Shown: positions 25,761 through 35,260, counted from the stretch's first letter. The stretch: DNA of 64,000 nt from Bordetella pertussis 18323 (GCF_000306945.1 NC_018518.1:868001-932000); one strand, 5' to 3'. The notes: generated by a model not told the origin, from the sequence alone. Program-made: numbers and translations.

Positions 25761-26806
25761 GCGGCGAGAAAACCGAGCAGCCCACCCCGAAGCGCCTGCG
25801 CGATTCCCGCGAGAAAGGCGAGGTCGCACACAGCCGGGACTTTACCCAGACGGCGCTGATATGCGCCTTGTTCGGGCACTTTCTGATCAATGCCCCGTCC
25901 ATTCTCGCGTCGCTGCGAGCGCTGATACTGGCGCCGGCGGCCTTTGCCGACCAGGGGTTCGCCGTCGCATTGGGGCCCGTGCTGACGGAAATCCTCGATC
26001 AGGCCGTCCGCGTGCTCGCTCCGCTGATTCTCATCGTGCTTGGGGTGGGGATGTTCGCCGAATTCCTGCAGGTAGGCGTCGTGCTGGCGTTTCGAAAGCT
26101 CAAGCCTTCGGCGGAGAAACTGAATCCCGCCGGCAATTTGAAGAATATCTTCTCGGCGCGCAACCTGATGGAGTTCATCAAGTCGGTATGCAAGATCCTG
26201 TTTCTGGCGGTGTTGGTCACGTTGGTGATACGGGATTCCTTGCAGCCGCTGATGGCCGTTCCCCATAGCGGGCTGGACGGGTTGCGAACGGGCGTAGGCC
26301 GCATTCTGCAGGTCATGGTCTGGAACATCGGACTGGCGTACGGGGCGATTTCGCTGGCGGACCTGGCCTGGCAGCGTTACCAGTATCGCAAAGGCTTGCG
26401 GATGAGCAAGGACGAAGTGAAGCAGGAGTACAAGGAGATGGAAGGCGATCCCCATATCAAGCAGCAACGCAAGCACCTGCACCAGGAGCTGATCATGCAT
26501 GGCGCGGCGGCCCAGGTTCGCCGGGCGACGGTGCTGGTGACCAATCCGACACACCTGGCCGTGGCCCTGTACTACGCGGCGGGCGAGACGCCCTTGCCGC
26601 GCGTGCTGGCCATGGGGCAGGGAGCCGTGGCCGCTCTCATGGTCGAGGCCGCGCGCGATGCCGGCGTGCCGGTCATGCAGAACGTCGCGCTGGCCCGCGC
26701 CTTGCACGACCAGGCGGAGGTGGACCAATACATTCCCGGCGAGTTGGTGGAGCCGGTGGCCGCGGTGTTGCGGGCGGTGCGCCAGGCACTCAAGGAGCAG
26801 ACATGA
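25757..26806 (+). CDS. bscU: T3SS export switch protein BscU (SctU)
   Basis: FlhB/YscU-family protein, 349 residues. It begins with the typical SGEKTEQPTPKRLRDSREKG. Four membrane helices follow, then a cytoplasmic domain with the self-cleaving NPTH motif at residues 263-266 (VTNPTHLAVALYY), cleaved between Asn and Pro. That cleavage lets the machine switch to late substrates. All key residues are present. Confidence 0.98.
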   Translation: MSGEKTEQPTPKRLRDSREKGEVAHSRDFTQTALICALFGHFLINAPSILASLRALILAPAAFADQGFAVALGPVLTEILDQAVRVLAPLILIVLGVGMFAEFLQVGVVLAFRKLKPSAEKLNPAGNLKNIFSARNLMEFIKSVCKILFLAVLVTLVIRDSLQPLMAVPHSGLDGLRTGVGRILQVMVWNIGLAYGAISLADLAWQRYQYRKGLRMSKDEVKQEYKEMEGDPHIKQQRKHLHQELIMHGAAAQVRRATVLVTNPTHLAVALYYAAGETPLPRVLAMGQGAVAALMVEAARDAGVPVMQNVALARALHDQAEVDQYIPGELVEPVAAVLRAVRQALKEQT

Positions 26807-27201
26807 CAGCAACCATTCATCCCGATATTGCCGATTATGCGCGACGCCATGGCCTCGAACCCTCGGTCGACGCCGATGGCGGGCTTGCCGTCCGGATCGA
26901 CGGACGGCATCGCGTCAGGTTGATCCCCGCCGAAGACGGCATGCTGGTGTTGCGGGCGCGGCTGGCCGAGCTGCCCGATGGGTGGCAGGCGCGCGCGGCG
27001 CAGTTGCGCCGGGCGGGCCTGCTGGCCAGCGCCATGGCCCCTGCGACCGATGCGTACTGCGGCATAGACCAGGGCGAAACCGCGTTGTATCTGCACCAGC
27101 GCGTCACACCGGCCGGCAGTGCGCTGGCGGTGGACGAGGCGGTGGGCGAGTTCGTCAATGCCTTGGCCACTTGGAAAAGGGCGATGGCGCAATGGCAATA
27201 G
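26803..27201 (+). CDS. bscW: T3SS protein BscW, CesT-like
   Basis: A 132-residue protein with a CesT-chaperone-like layout: helix (DIADYARRHGLEP), strands (GGLAVRIDGRHRVRLIPAED, MLVLRARLAEL), helix, strands, C-terminal helix. In Ysc systems the position next to the secretin often holds the pilotin or a chaperone; there is no signal peptide or lipobox here, so a pilotin is unlikely. The stop lies inside bscC (10-base overlap). Confidence 0.72.
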   Translation: MTATIHPDIADYARRHGLEPSVDADGGLAVRIDGRHRVRLIPAEDGMLVLRARLAELPDGWQARAAQLRRAGLLASAMAPATDAYCGIDQGETALYLHQRVTPAGSALAVDEAVGEFVNALATWKRAMAQWQ

Positions 27202-28994
27202 GTCGGCTTGGGTATCTTGTCCGCGGCGCATGGGCCGGGGGTGTCATGCTGTTGGCGGCCGGTAGCGCCTGGGCGGCGCCGAACTGGCCTTTGGCGCCGT
27301 ATAGCTACTACGCGCAGCAGCAGAGCCTGTCCGATGTGCTGCGCGAGTTCGCCGCAGGCTTCAGCCTGGCGTTGCAACAGGGCAAAGGGGTGCAAGGCGT
27401 GGTCAATGGGCGTTTCAATGCGCGCACACCCACGGAGTTCATCGAGCGTCTCAGCGGCATCTATGGGTTCAACTGGTTCGTGCATGCCGGCACGCTGTAT
27501 GTCAGCCGCACCAGCGACGTGGTTACCCGCGCGGTGGATGCAGCCGGCGCTTCGCCGTCGGCGTTGCGCCAGGCCTTGCTGCAACTGGGCATCCTGGACG
27601 AACGCTTCGGATGGGGAGAGCTGCCGGCGCAAGGCGTGGCCATGGTGTCAGGGCCGCCGGCCTATGTCGCGCTGGTCGAGCAGGCGGTAGCGGCGTTGCC
27701 CAAGGGGGCCGGCAATCAGCAGGTGGCGGTGTTTCGCCTCAAGCATGCTTCCGTGAGCGACCGGGTGATCCGTTATCGAGACCAGCAGGTAGTTACGCCG
27801 GGGATGGCCACCATGCTGCGCCAATTGATCCTGGGGGCGGGGCCGGGCAACGACGCGGCGCTGGCCGCGGTGGCGGCGCCGCTGCGGGAAAATCTGCCGG
27901 TGTTCGGCGATGCGGCAGCTGACGGGAACGCGCCGCTCGCTGGCGCAGCCCAGGCAGCCGGCCGGCGCCTGAGCGAGCCCAGCGTGCAGGCCGACACGCG
28001 CCTCAATGCCTTGATCGTGCAGGATATTCCCGAACGGATGCCAATCTACCGTGCCCTGATCGAGCAGTTGGATGTGCCCAGCACCCTGATCGAAATAGAG
28101 GCCATGATCGTGGACGTCAATACCGATCTGGTCAACGAGCTGGGTGTCACCTGGGGGGCGCAGATCGGAACCACCAGCCTGGGCTATGGCGATCTGGGGC
28201 TGCGTCCCGGCAACGGCCTGCCCGTGGACGGCGCGGCGGCCGACCTGGCGCCCGGAACCTTGGGGATCAGTGTCAGTACCCGGCTGGCGGCGCGCTTGCG
28301 TGCGTTGGAGTCGGACGGGCAGGCCAATATCCTGTCTCAGCCGTCCATCCTGACCGCCGACAACCTCGGCGCCATGATAGACCTGTCGGATACCTTCTAC
28401 ATTCGCACCCTGGGCGAGCGCGTAGCGACGGTCACGCCTGTCACGGTGGGTACGTCGTTGCGTGTGACGCCGCGCTATATCGCCGCCAAGGGAGGACGCC
28501 AGGTGGAATTGGCGATCGATATCGAGGACGGACGGGTCTTGCAGGAGTATCCCATCGATGGTCTGCCCCGGGTTCGGAAAAGCAGCATCAGCACGCTGGC
28601 GGTGGTGGGGGACGAGCAGACGCTGCTGATCGGCGGCTACAACAATCGCCGTGACGAAGAGCAGGTCGAGAAAGTGCCGCTGCTGGGAGATATCCCCGGC
28701 CTGGGGTTCTTGTTCTCGAGCAAGTCCCGGGCGGTACAGCGCCGCGAGCGGCTGTTCCTGATCCGGCCGCGTGTCGTGGCTATCGAGGGCAAGCCGGTCT
28801 TCAGCCCCGTTGCGGGCACGTCGCAGGTGTTCATGAGCACGGGTTGGGGCGGGCATGGCAGCAGCCTGAGCATTGCACCCGGCGAGGGCGGGCATACACA
28901 AGTGCGTCATGATGCCCGGGCGGGCAGGCCGGTCCGGCTGGTGCCGGATTCATTGCATGTGGAGTATGGCGAGGCGGGGGAGGCGTCGCCCTGA
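27192..28994 (+). CDS. bscC: T3SS outer-membrane secretin BscC (SctC)
   Basis: Outer-membrane ring channel, 600 residues. A signal peptide (GGVMLLAAGSAWAA, cleavage near residue 28) is followed by N0 (SLSDVLREFAAGFSLALQQG), N1 and N3 ring domains, and the secretin domain from about 380 (ILSQPSILTADNLGAMIDLS; VPLLGDIPGLGFLF). An Ala/Gly-rich insert sits between N1 and N3. About 50 residues follow the barrel and could be the S domain. It is the last gene of the 15-kb plus-strand operon and converges with btrS after 20 bases. Confidence 0.96.
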   Translation: MAIGRLGYLVRGAWAGGVMLLAAGSAWAAPNWPLAPYSYYAQQQSLSDVLREFAAGFSLALQQGKGVQGVVNGRFNARTPTEFIERLSGIYGFNWFVHAGTLYVSRTSDVVTRAVDAAGASPSALRQALLQLGILDERFGWGELPAQGVAMVSGPPAYVALVEQAVAALPKGAGNQQVAVFRLKHASVSDRVIRYRDQQVVTPGMATMLRQLILGAGPGNDAALAAVAAPLRENLPVFGDAAADGNAPLAGAAQAAGRRLSEPSVQADTRLNALIVQDIPERMPIYRALIEQLDVPSTLIEIEAMIVDVNTDLVNELGVTWGAQIGTTSLGYGDLGLRPGNGLPVDGAAADLAPGTLGISVSTRLAARLRALESDGQANILSQPSILTADNLGAMIDLSDTFYIRTLGERVATVTPVTVGTSLRVTPRYIAAKGGRQVELAIDIEDGRVLQEYPIDGLPRVRKSSISTLAVVGDEQTLLIGGYNNRRDEEQVEKVPLLGDIPGLGFLFSSKSRAVQRRERLFLIRPRVVAIEGKPVFSPVAGTSQVFMSTGWGGHGSSLSIAPGEGGHTQVRHDARAGRPVRLVPDSLHVEYGEAGEASP

Positions 28995-29014
28995 GCGTGG
29001 CCCGGGCAGGGGGG

Positions 29015-29617
29015 CTACGGCACGCTGTCGTAGCCTCGTTCGCGCAGCGCTTCGCGCAAGGCACAGCGGGCGCGGGAAAGTCGGCTGCGAATGGTTCCTA
29101 CAGGAACCGAAAGCAGTGCGGCAGCCTCTTCATAGGAGAGTTCTTCCACGCCGACCATGAGGATCACGTCGCGCATGCTTTCGGGGAGCTGCTCCAGCGC
29201 TTCGCGTAGCAAGCGCATGCGTTGACGCTGCTCGGTCACGGCTTCGGGGTTGGGCGCACTGCATGGCATGACACCCAGGCTGGCGTCGGAGGTGAATTCA
29301 TAACGGCGCTCTGGCGCACGCGACAAGTGATTGCGGACCAGATTGAGCGCGATGCCGTACAGCCAGGTGGAAAGCTGGGAGTCGCCACGGAACGATTGAT
29401 ACGCGCGCGCCGCCTCGGCGAAAGCCTGCTGCGCAAGGTCCTCGACGTCGCTGCTGTGGCCGATGTGCTTGGCGATGAATCTCTGTAATCGGCCGGCATG
29501 TTCGGCTACCAGGCTGCTCAGCAACTGCTGGTCCGATCGCTCGGTGGCGATATCGGGATATGCGTTGTCCGGTTTTTCGAGAGAAGCGGGAAGACCGGAT
29601 GACGGGGGAGAAACCAT
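29015..29617 (-). CDS. btrS: BtrS (BrpL), ECF sigma factor for T3SS genes
   Basis: Extracytoplasmic-function sigma factor, 200 residues, the direct activator of the bsc and bop operons in Bordetella (called BrpL in B. pertussis). Region 2 (about 25-95) has the core-binding helix DVEDLAQQAFAEAARAYQSF. Region 4 (about 130-190) has the helix-turn-helix YEEAAALLSVPVGTIRSRLS. ATG at 29617 is chosen; an in-frame TTG at 29632 would add five residues. It lies downstream of btrA on the same strand. Confidence 0.95.
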   Translation of the reverse strand: MVSPPSSGLPASLEKPDNAYPDIATERSDQQLLSSLVAEHAGRLQRFIAKHIGHSSDVEDLAQQAFAEAARAYQSFRGDSQLSTWLYGIALNLVRNHLSRAPERRYEFTSDASLGVMPCSAPNPEAVTEQRQRMRLLREALEQLPESMRDVILMVGVEELSYEEAAALLSVPVGTIRSRLSRARCALREALRERGYDSVP

Positions 29618-29667
29618 GCAAAGCGATACCAAGTGAAAGGGTGATAATTCACGTCACCAAGATACTG

Positions 29668-29689
29668 ACTGCCGGTTTTATCCGGCAGT
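29668..29689. terminator. Hairpin between btrA and btrS
   Basis: ACTGCCGG and CCGGCAGT are perfect 8-bp arms around TTTTAT. In the direction of btrA-btrS transcription no U-rich run follows, so it is a weak terminator at best. It could attenuate read-through from btrA into the sigma factor gene or protect an RNA end. Confidence 0.4.
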
Positions 29690-29791
29690 TGTTAACTTCC
29701 GAAACTAATGTCGGATCGCGGTCGCTACCGGAGCATTCAGATACAACGCGCTGAACGTCTTCCGTAAAACTTACGACGCGACGTATGGGGA

Positions 29792-30367
29792 CTACACCAG
29801 GTGGTGCGCAAGGACCTCGCGCAACCATTCTTGCGCCGTATGGGCGGATACCGGCGCCTTACCTGATTGTGCGGCGGATGCGAAGCGCTGCTGCATGCTT
29901 TCGTCGATCGTGGCGCGCAACGTTCCGGATATCTGATCGGGAGAGACACCGGTGTCGTGACAGACCTGTCGGAAGCCGGCGGCGTCGGCGCGGGCCGACC
30001 AGGACAGGAAGGTAAGGAAATCCACGCCCTGCAGGGCGTGGCGTGAGGTTTCCGCCATGTCGACCGCTCGCGTGACGACGCGCGCCGACAGCGATGTCGT
30101 CGGGACCGCGTGCAGATCGAGCTCCTTGGCGACGGCGCGGGCGATTCCCGTGCCGTAGGCCAGCGCCAGCGCGCTGGAAAACATGACAAGCGTGTCCTCG
30201 TCGGTGGCGACCCAGGATACGTTGCGCCCTGACGGCGTCGTGCCGGATGCGATGACCTGGAACTGCTCGCCTGCTTTGGTGACATATAGGGTCTCTCCTT
30301 GGCTGGCGGCGCGCGCAAAGACATCAAGCTCCAAAGCAGGTAAAGCGGGTGGGATCTGGAAGTTCAT
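29792..30367 (-). CDS. btrA: BtrA (BspR), secreted anti-sigma regulator of T3SS
   Basis: A 191-residue protein, known in B. bronchiseptica as BspR or BtrA, that represses T3SS genes by binding BtrS and is itself exported through the injectisome, linking secretion to expression. No signal peptide and no DNA-binding motif; the N terminus (NFQIPPALPALELDVFARAA) is as expected for a T3SS export signal, and the rest is helical. It is upstream of btrS with 174 bases between. A candidate BtrS promoter lies upstream, which would make a feedback loop. Confidence 0.9.
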   Translation of the reverse strand: MNFQIPPALPALELDVFARAASQGETLYVTKAGEQFQVIASGTTPSGRNVSWVATDEDTLVMFSSALALAYGTGIARAVAKELDLHAVPTTSLSARVVTRAVDMAETSRHALQGVDFLTFLSWSARADAAGFRQVCHDTGVSPDQISGTLRATIDESMQQRFASAAQSGKAPVSAHTAQEWLREVLAHHLV

Positions 30368-30436
30368 GCGGTGGGCCGTTGTCTCGAATCCTTGGGTGTA
30401 TCGCGTTCTACGGAGCGGGAACATGGAATATGCACT

Positions 30437-30463
30437 GTGTGACGCTTTCGGCTCTTCGGTTCC
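30437..30463 (-). promoter_or_regulatory. Candidate BtrS promoter of btrA
   Basis: Reading the minus strand, GGAAC (30463-30459) then 15 bases then GTCACAC (30443-30437), the same layout as upstream of bopN. The leader to the btrA ATG would be about 63 bases. A weaker match on the plus strand (GGAAC at 30418, GTGACGC at 30439) points to the divergent ligase gene and shares the same -10 bases. Confidence 0.42.
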
Positions 30464-30526
30464 ATGCCGGCATGACAAACCCGACGGCATGCAGGCCTCG
30501 CTCCCGTCCGGCCACCGAGGCTCGCC

Positions 30527-32013
30527 TTGAACGCTGCGCAAAGTGTCGGCCATACGCTGGGCCTCGAGCTGGAAATGGTGGTGGCCTGTCGTGCGACCGG
30601 GGCCAGCCATCCGGTGGCGCGCCATTTCGAAGCGCTGCGCAACTTGCGCCGTCAACGCGGAGAGTCCGTGCAGGAGTACCGTCTGGACGCGCGCCTGTGC
30701 GGGGGGTGGGCGGTCCCCATGGCCTGAGCGGGCTTGATAACGGCTATAACCTGCTCGAAACCGCATTCGCGCCTGTGAACGGCGGCGCGGGAGGGCTGCG
30801 CCGACTGGCCGAAGCGGTGCGCCGCGAGCTGCGTGACACGCAGCTCGCCCTGGCCGCGGAGGGGGCGATGCTGATCAACGCGGCCGAGCACCCCGCCGCC
30901 AGCCTGGATGCCGACTGGTACCGGCGAGTGCGGGTGCCGCGGCCCATCTACGAGGAACTCGTCGGCCAGCGAGGCTGGCTGCACCGGATCGGGATAGACG
31001 CCAAGGCACAGAACAGCCCCTGCACGTCGGTTCCCGTGGCCATCGCCGCGCGCTGCCTGAACGTCGTGCTGGCGCTGGCTCCCGCGCAGATCGCCATGTT
31101 CGCCAACAGCCCGCTGGAGGCAGGGCGGGTGACCGGTCTCAAGGAAAACCGCCTGACCCTGTGGCCGCGCATGTTCCGAGGCGCGCGCTACCTGGGCGAC
31201 GACCTGCTGCATCGCCTGCCTGCAAGGCCGTTTCGCGATCTCGGCGATTATTTCCGCTGGATGTTCGGCGGATTGACCGCCAGCCGGGCGCTACCGCCGG
31301 GCGACGCTTGCGACTACAAGAACGCCGATGTGGCCTGCCTGGTGGGAGCCCCTTCGCTGGCAGAGTTCCTGTATGCGGGCGCGTGGTCCGCGCGAAACCT
31401 GAATGATGGCGGTTCCGTGCGTCTGGCCGCGCGCAGCGAACATTTCGTCTATTCGCAGTTCGCGCAGTTCCTGGACGCGCGTTGGCGCTACAGGATGCCG
31501 ATTGTCCCCGCCTTGCCGGCGCTGTTGCGAGCCTGGGACAGGCAGGGCGGCCTGGAAGCGCTGTTCGAGCAGGCCGGCGCGCAAGGCTACATCGAGGGGC
31601 GCGCGCCGGGCGCGGTATTTGCCGATGCCGACTTGCTGAGCTCAGCCGGCGATGCAGTCGCGGCCAGTGCGCCGATGGCGGCGTCGGCGCTGCAATTGGG
31701 GCTGTTGCGCAATCTGCACGACGCCGAGGCCCTGGTGAGGCGATGGGGCTGGCTGCGCTTGCGTGCGTTGCGCGATCGGGCCATCGCTTTGGCGTTGGAC
31801 GATGCGCAGGTGCGCTGCCTTTGCCAACAGGTCGTGGCGGTAGCCGAAGGCGGGCTGGCCGGCGACGAGCAGCAATGGCTCGATTATGTGCGTTACGTGG
31901 TGGAAACCGGCGAGACCGCCGCGGACCGCATGCTGCGCTTGTGGCGCCAGGCGCGCGGCACGCCTGAGATGCGCCGCGCACAGGCGTGCCGGCAGCGCGC
32001 GGTGCTGTCCTAG
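30527..32013 (+). pseudogene. Glutamate-cysteine-ligase-like (GCS2) gene, frameshifted
   Basis: Residues encoded from TTG at 30527 (VGHTLGLELEMVVACRATGA ... SVQEYRLDARLCGG) look like the N terminus of a GCS2/carboxylate-amine ligase. The same protein resumes in the next frame (GLDNGYNLLETAFAPVNGG) and runs to TAG at 32013. The break lies in or near GCGGGGGGTGGG at about 30699-30712; loss of one G explains it. Joined, the protein has about 495 residues. GAGG precedes the TTG. The enzyme would ligate an amino acid to a glutamate or similar carboxylate. The gene is divergent from btrA. The fault is either decay or a variable G tract. Confidence 0.72.
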
Positions 32014-32054
32014 GATCCGGCACATTCCTTGCCAGGTCTCGTTGGCCAGGCCTG

Positions 32055-33242
32055 TCAGTGCTCCGCTTCGTACACCTCGTCGGCCGCCAGCAGAATATCC
32101 ACCGGTGGGTCGAAGCCGATGCGCCGCGCCGTTTCCAGATTGATGGCTATCTTGGCGGGGGCATTCCAGACCTGGCTGATGCTGCGCGGCTTTTCCCCAT
32201 TGAAAATGCGGGCAATGGTCTGGGCGTGGAACATGCCTACGCTGGAGTAGTCCGCCTTGGCCAGGCTCATCAACAGGCCGGCCTTGACCTCGTCGGAGCC
32301 TTGCATCGAGAAACTCGGCACGCGGGCGGCGCGCAGCAGCGCGGCGAGCTGCTTGACGGACGTCGAGGTGATGCCCCGGTGCTCGGTGACGTAAAAGGCG
32401 TCGACTTCGCTCGACAGCTTCTGGTAGCAAGCCAGAACGTTCTGGGTTGCCGTGGCGATGGGGATGCCGGTCGCGCGTGCGTCGCAACGCTTGACGGAGA
32501 AATCCAATGCCGGCATTAGTGCGGCGACCTTATCGATGGCTGCGTAGGTGCGACCTGCTTCGGTGTCTTCGTAGACCAGTCCAAGCGTCTTGAACGGCAC
32601 GATGTCATGGAGCAGCTGGATCTGCCGCTGGTAGTGGTCGGGCTGTACCCGGGCATGCAGGTTGTCCTGGCCGCTGTCGGCCGCACTGGGTATGATCCGG
32701 GCGCTTATCGGGTCGGTCGACGAGACGACCACGGTGGGTACCGGCGTGCCCAGTTCGACCATGTCCTGTCCAGCCCAGGTACCCATGGCGATGATCAGGT
32801 CGATGTCCTTGGCGCCACGCAGGCGTGCCGCAACGGCTTCGCGCACGGCAGGCCGCAAGGCGGTGTCGAAGTTGCCGGGCTGCCACCACGCATCGGGCAC
32901 GAACTCGATGTAGTTGCTGCGGGCATGCGTGGCCAGGTAAAGCCAGGCCTTTCGCATATCGGTTATCTCGGGCATGTCGTCGATACGCAGCCATCCGAGT
33001 TGTTGCAATGCGCGCGCGATCGCGTAGAGCGTGCGCGGATACTCCTCGTACTCGCCGCTACCCACATAACCGATGCGCCATTTCCGGCCGGATGTATGGG
33101 AGGGAGGCGGAAGGCGGGGCGAGGTAAGGGCGACGCCGGAGCTCAGGGCCGCGACAGGAGGAGGGCTGGATGCCGCCGCGATGGGCCACGCGAGGCCAAG
33201 AAGCAGGGCGAGCGGGGCGAGTATTCCGGGGCGAAGGGTCAT
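32055..33242 (-). CDS. ABC-type substrate-binding protein beside btrU
   Basis: Exported protein of the ABC-substrate-binding-like family, 395 residues. The signal peptide (LAPLALLLGLAWPIAAA) is followed by a two-lobed periplasmic-binding fold with the start IGYVGSGEYEEYPRTLYAIA and VFYVTEHRG/SMQGSDEVKAG segments in the second lobe. Its ATG overlaps the btrU stop by 4 bases, so the two are co-translated. No permease or ATPase gene is near, so it may feed a signal to BtrU rather than serve transport; that is inference. Confidence 0.8.
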   Translation of the reverse strand: MTLRPGILAPLALLLGLAWPIAAASSPPPVAALSSGVALTSPRLPPPSHTSGRKWRIGYVGSGEYEEYPRTLYAIARALQQLGWLRIDDMPEITDMRKAWLYLATHARSNYIEFVPDAWWQPGNFDTALRPAVREAVAARLRGAKDIDLIIAMGTWAGQDMVELGTPVPTVVVSSTDPISARIIPSAADSGQDNLHARVQPDHYQRQIQLLHDIVPFKTLGLVYEDTEAGRTYAAIDKVAALMPALDFSVKRCDARATGIPIATATQNVLACYQKLSSEVDAFYVTEHRGITSTSVKQLAALLRAARVPSFSMQGSDEVKAGLLMSLAKADYSSVGMFHAQTIARIFNGEKPRSISQVWNAPAKIAINLETARRIGFDPPVDILLAADEVYEAEH

Positions 33243-35260
33243 GGGCGATGAATGGCGATGATGGTGAGATCGTCGGATTGTTCGGAATCGGCGGCGAATT
33301 CGCGTAGGTCGTGCAGAATGTGCTCGATGAGTTCGGCCGCTGCGTGCGGCGCGCCCTGCATCAGGGCGACCAGCCGCGGCAGACCATACTGGGCGCAGCC
33401 GCCGTGGATGGCTTCGGTGACGCCGTCGGTAAACGCGACCAGCGAGGTGCCGTTCGGCAAGGTGGTGCTCAGGGTGGAATACGCCTCGTTGTCCAGCACG
33501 CCGCAGGCCGCGCCGCTGCTTCCTTGAAGCAGGCGGACCTCGCCACGTTCGTCGATGAGCAGCGGCGGCGGGTGGCCGGCGTTGACCCAGGCCAGGGCGC
33601 CTGTTTCCGGGGTGAAGACGCCTATCAGCAAGGTGACAAACATCAGCTTGGGGTTGTTCTCGGCCAGACGGTGGTTCACCTTGGTGGCGATGGCGCCCGG
33701 GTCGTGCTCTTCTTCCGCCACGCTGCGTATCAAGGTCCTGACGATGGCCATGAACAGGGCCGCGGGCACGCCTTTTCCGGATACGTCGCCGATGGCAAAG
33801 CACAGACGCCCGTCTGCCAGCACGAAGTAGTCGTAGAAATCCCCACCGACCTCCCGGGCCGGGTACATGACGGCACGCAACTGGCTGCCGCGCGTGGCCG
33901 CATCGGGCAACGGCTGGGGAAGCAGGCCAAGTTGGATGGAGCGGGCGATGCTCAATTCGCTTTCGAGGCGTTCGCGGTTCGATATCTGCGCCATCAGGGC
34001 CCGCACATTGTGGTGCAGCTGTTCGTTCATGAACAGGAACGATTCGGCGAGCTGTCCGACTTCGTCGCGCCGCCGGCGCGGCAGGCATGCCACCGACGGC
34101 GGAACCCGGATCGGCTCGGTGAGGTCCTGGGTGGGAAGCTGGCGAGCGTAGTTGCTCAGTTGCGCCAACGGCCGGGCGATGCGCACCGCCACCACCCATG
34201 CCAGCATCAGCCCGGCCAGCAAGGTGGCGGCGAAGATCAGTGCCTGCCGGCGCACCAGATTCTGTGCCGGGTCGGTCAGGTCCGGCTCGGGAACGACACC
34301 GATGATGGTCCAATGCAGCGGCTTGTATCGCAGGGCGTCGATCTGCCAGGCGCTTTCGCCGTTGGTAAAGCGCAACGTCAGGCCGCGGGTAGACGAGATT
34401 TCGGCAAGCATCGAATGCAATACCCGTCCCGATTCGACGTCTGTCGAGTCCAGCAGCCGGGCGGCCGATGGGGGTGGCGGCACGATCACCGTGCCATCGT
34501 CCGCAACCACGAACACGAAACCATGGCGGCTGAGCCGCAGCTCCGACAGGTTCCGGTCTATCGCGGCAATCATGTTGGCTTTCTGGGCGGCAACCTTGTC
34601 GATGATGGCTTGTGAGCTATCGGAGATGGCGAGAACCCACTTCCACGCGGGGAAGTACACGAAATAGGCGTGTCGCATCTGGGCGGACTCGTCCAGGGGA
34701 GACGGGTAGATGGCGAAGCCGCGACCGTCGTTGCGGCTTTCCTCGTACATGGCGGCGGCGAGCGGCCGGCCCTTGAAGTCGCGGATCCCGGAGAGGTCCC
34801 GGTCGATCATCCGGGGGTTGGTGCTGGCCAGCACGGTGCCTTCCGCGTCATAGGCGAAGGCGACGCGGCGCGGTCCCAGGTCGAGATGGTTCAGCCAGAC
34901 ACGCGCCATGCCCTTGGCGGCGCCGGTAGTGACGTGTCCGCGCTCGGCCTGCGCGGCATAGGCGTTCAGCACCGATGTCACGACCGCGCTGAGTTGGATC
35001 AGTTGCCTGCGGCTTTCCCGGATGGTGCGGATCTTGTCGTCGAGCAGCGTGGACCAGCGCGTGTCGGTGTCACGAACTACCAAGTCCATGATGTTACTGA
35101 CGGCATGCAGTTCGTTCTTGATGATGTTGTTCGTGACATCGCGCTGGGTCACGAGCATCACGACGATGCCTACGAGTAGCAGCGTGGATGCAATGAGCAG
35201 GAGGAACTTCCCACGCAATGAAAGCGGCAACTCTAGCCGGGGAGTACGGCGCATGAACAT
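33239..35260 (-). CDS. btrU: BtrU, membrane PP2C phosphatase (RsbU-type)
   Basis: Partner-switch phosphatase that dephosphorylates BtrV and so permits T3SS function; 673 residues. N-terminal membrane helix (FLLLIASTLLLVGIVVMLV), large periplasmic Cache-like sensor to about 340, second helix near 345-365 (LIFAATLLAGLMLAWVVAV), HAMP, short coiled coil, then SpoIIE/PP2C domain (about 455-673) with REVGGDFYDYF, FAIGDVSGKGVPAALFMA and SDDLTIIAI motifs carrying the metal-binding aspartates. The start is at 35260 or the second ATG at 35254. Confidence 0.95.
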   Translation of the reverse strand: MFMRRTPRLELPLSLRGKFLLLIASTLLLVGIVVMLVTQRDVTNNIIKNELHAVSNIMDLVVRDTDTRWSTLLDDKIRTIRESRRQLIQLSAVVTSVLNAYAAQAERGHVTTGAAKGMARVWLNHLDLGPRRVAFAYDAEGTVLASTNPRMIDRDLSGIRDFKGRPLAAAMYEESRNDGRGFAIYPSPLDESAQMRHAYFVYFPAWKWVLAISDSSQAIIDKVAAQKANMIAAIDRNLSELRLSRHGFVFVVADDGTVIVPPPPSAARLLDSTDVESGRVLHSMLAEISSTRGLTLRFTNGESAWQIDALRYKPLHWTIIGVVPEPDLTDPAQNLVRRQALIFAATLLAGLMLAWVVAVRIARPLAQLSNYARQLPTQDLTEPIRVPPSVACLPRRRRDEVGQLAESFLFMNEQLHHNVRALMAQISNRERLESELSIARSIQLGLLPQPLPDAATRGSQLRAVMYPAREVGGDFYDYFVLADGRLCFAIGDVSGKGVPAALFMAIVRTLIRSVAEEEHDPGAIATKVNHRLAENNPKLMFVTLLIGVFTPETGALAWVNAGHPPPLLIDERGEVRLLQGSSGAACGVLDNEAYSTLSTTLPNGTSLVAFTDGVTEAIHGGCAQYGLPRLVALMQGAPHAAAELIEHILHDLREFAADSEQSDDLTIIAIHRP

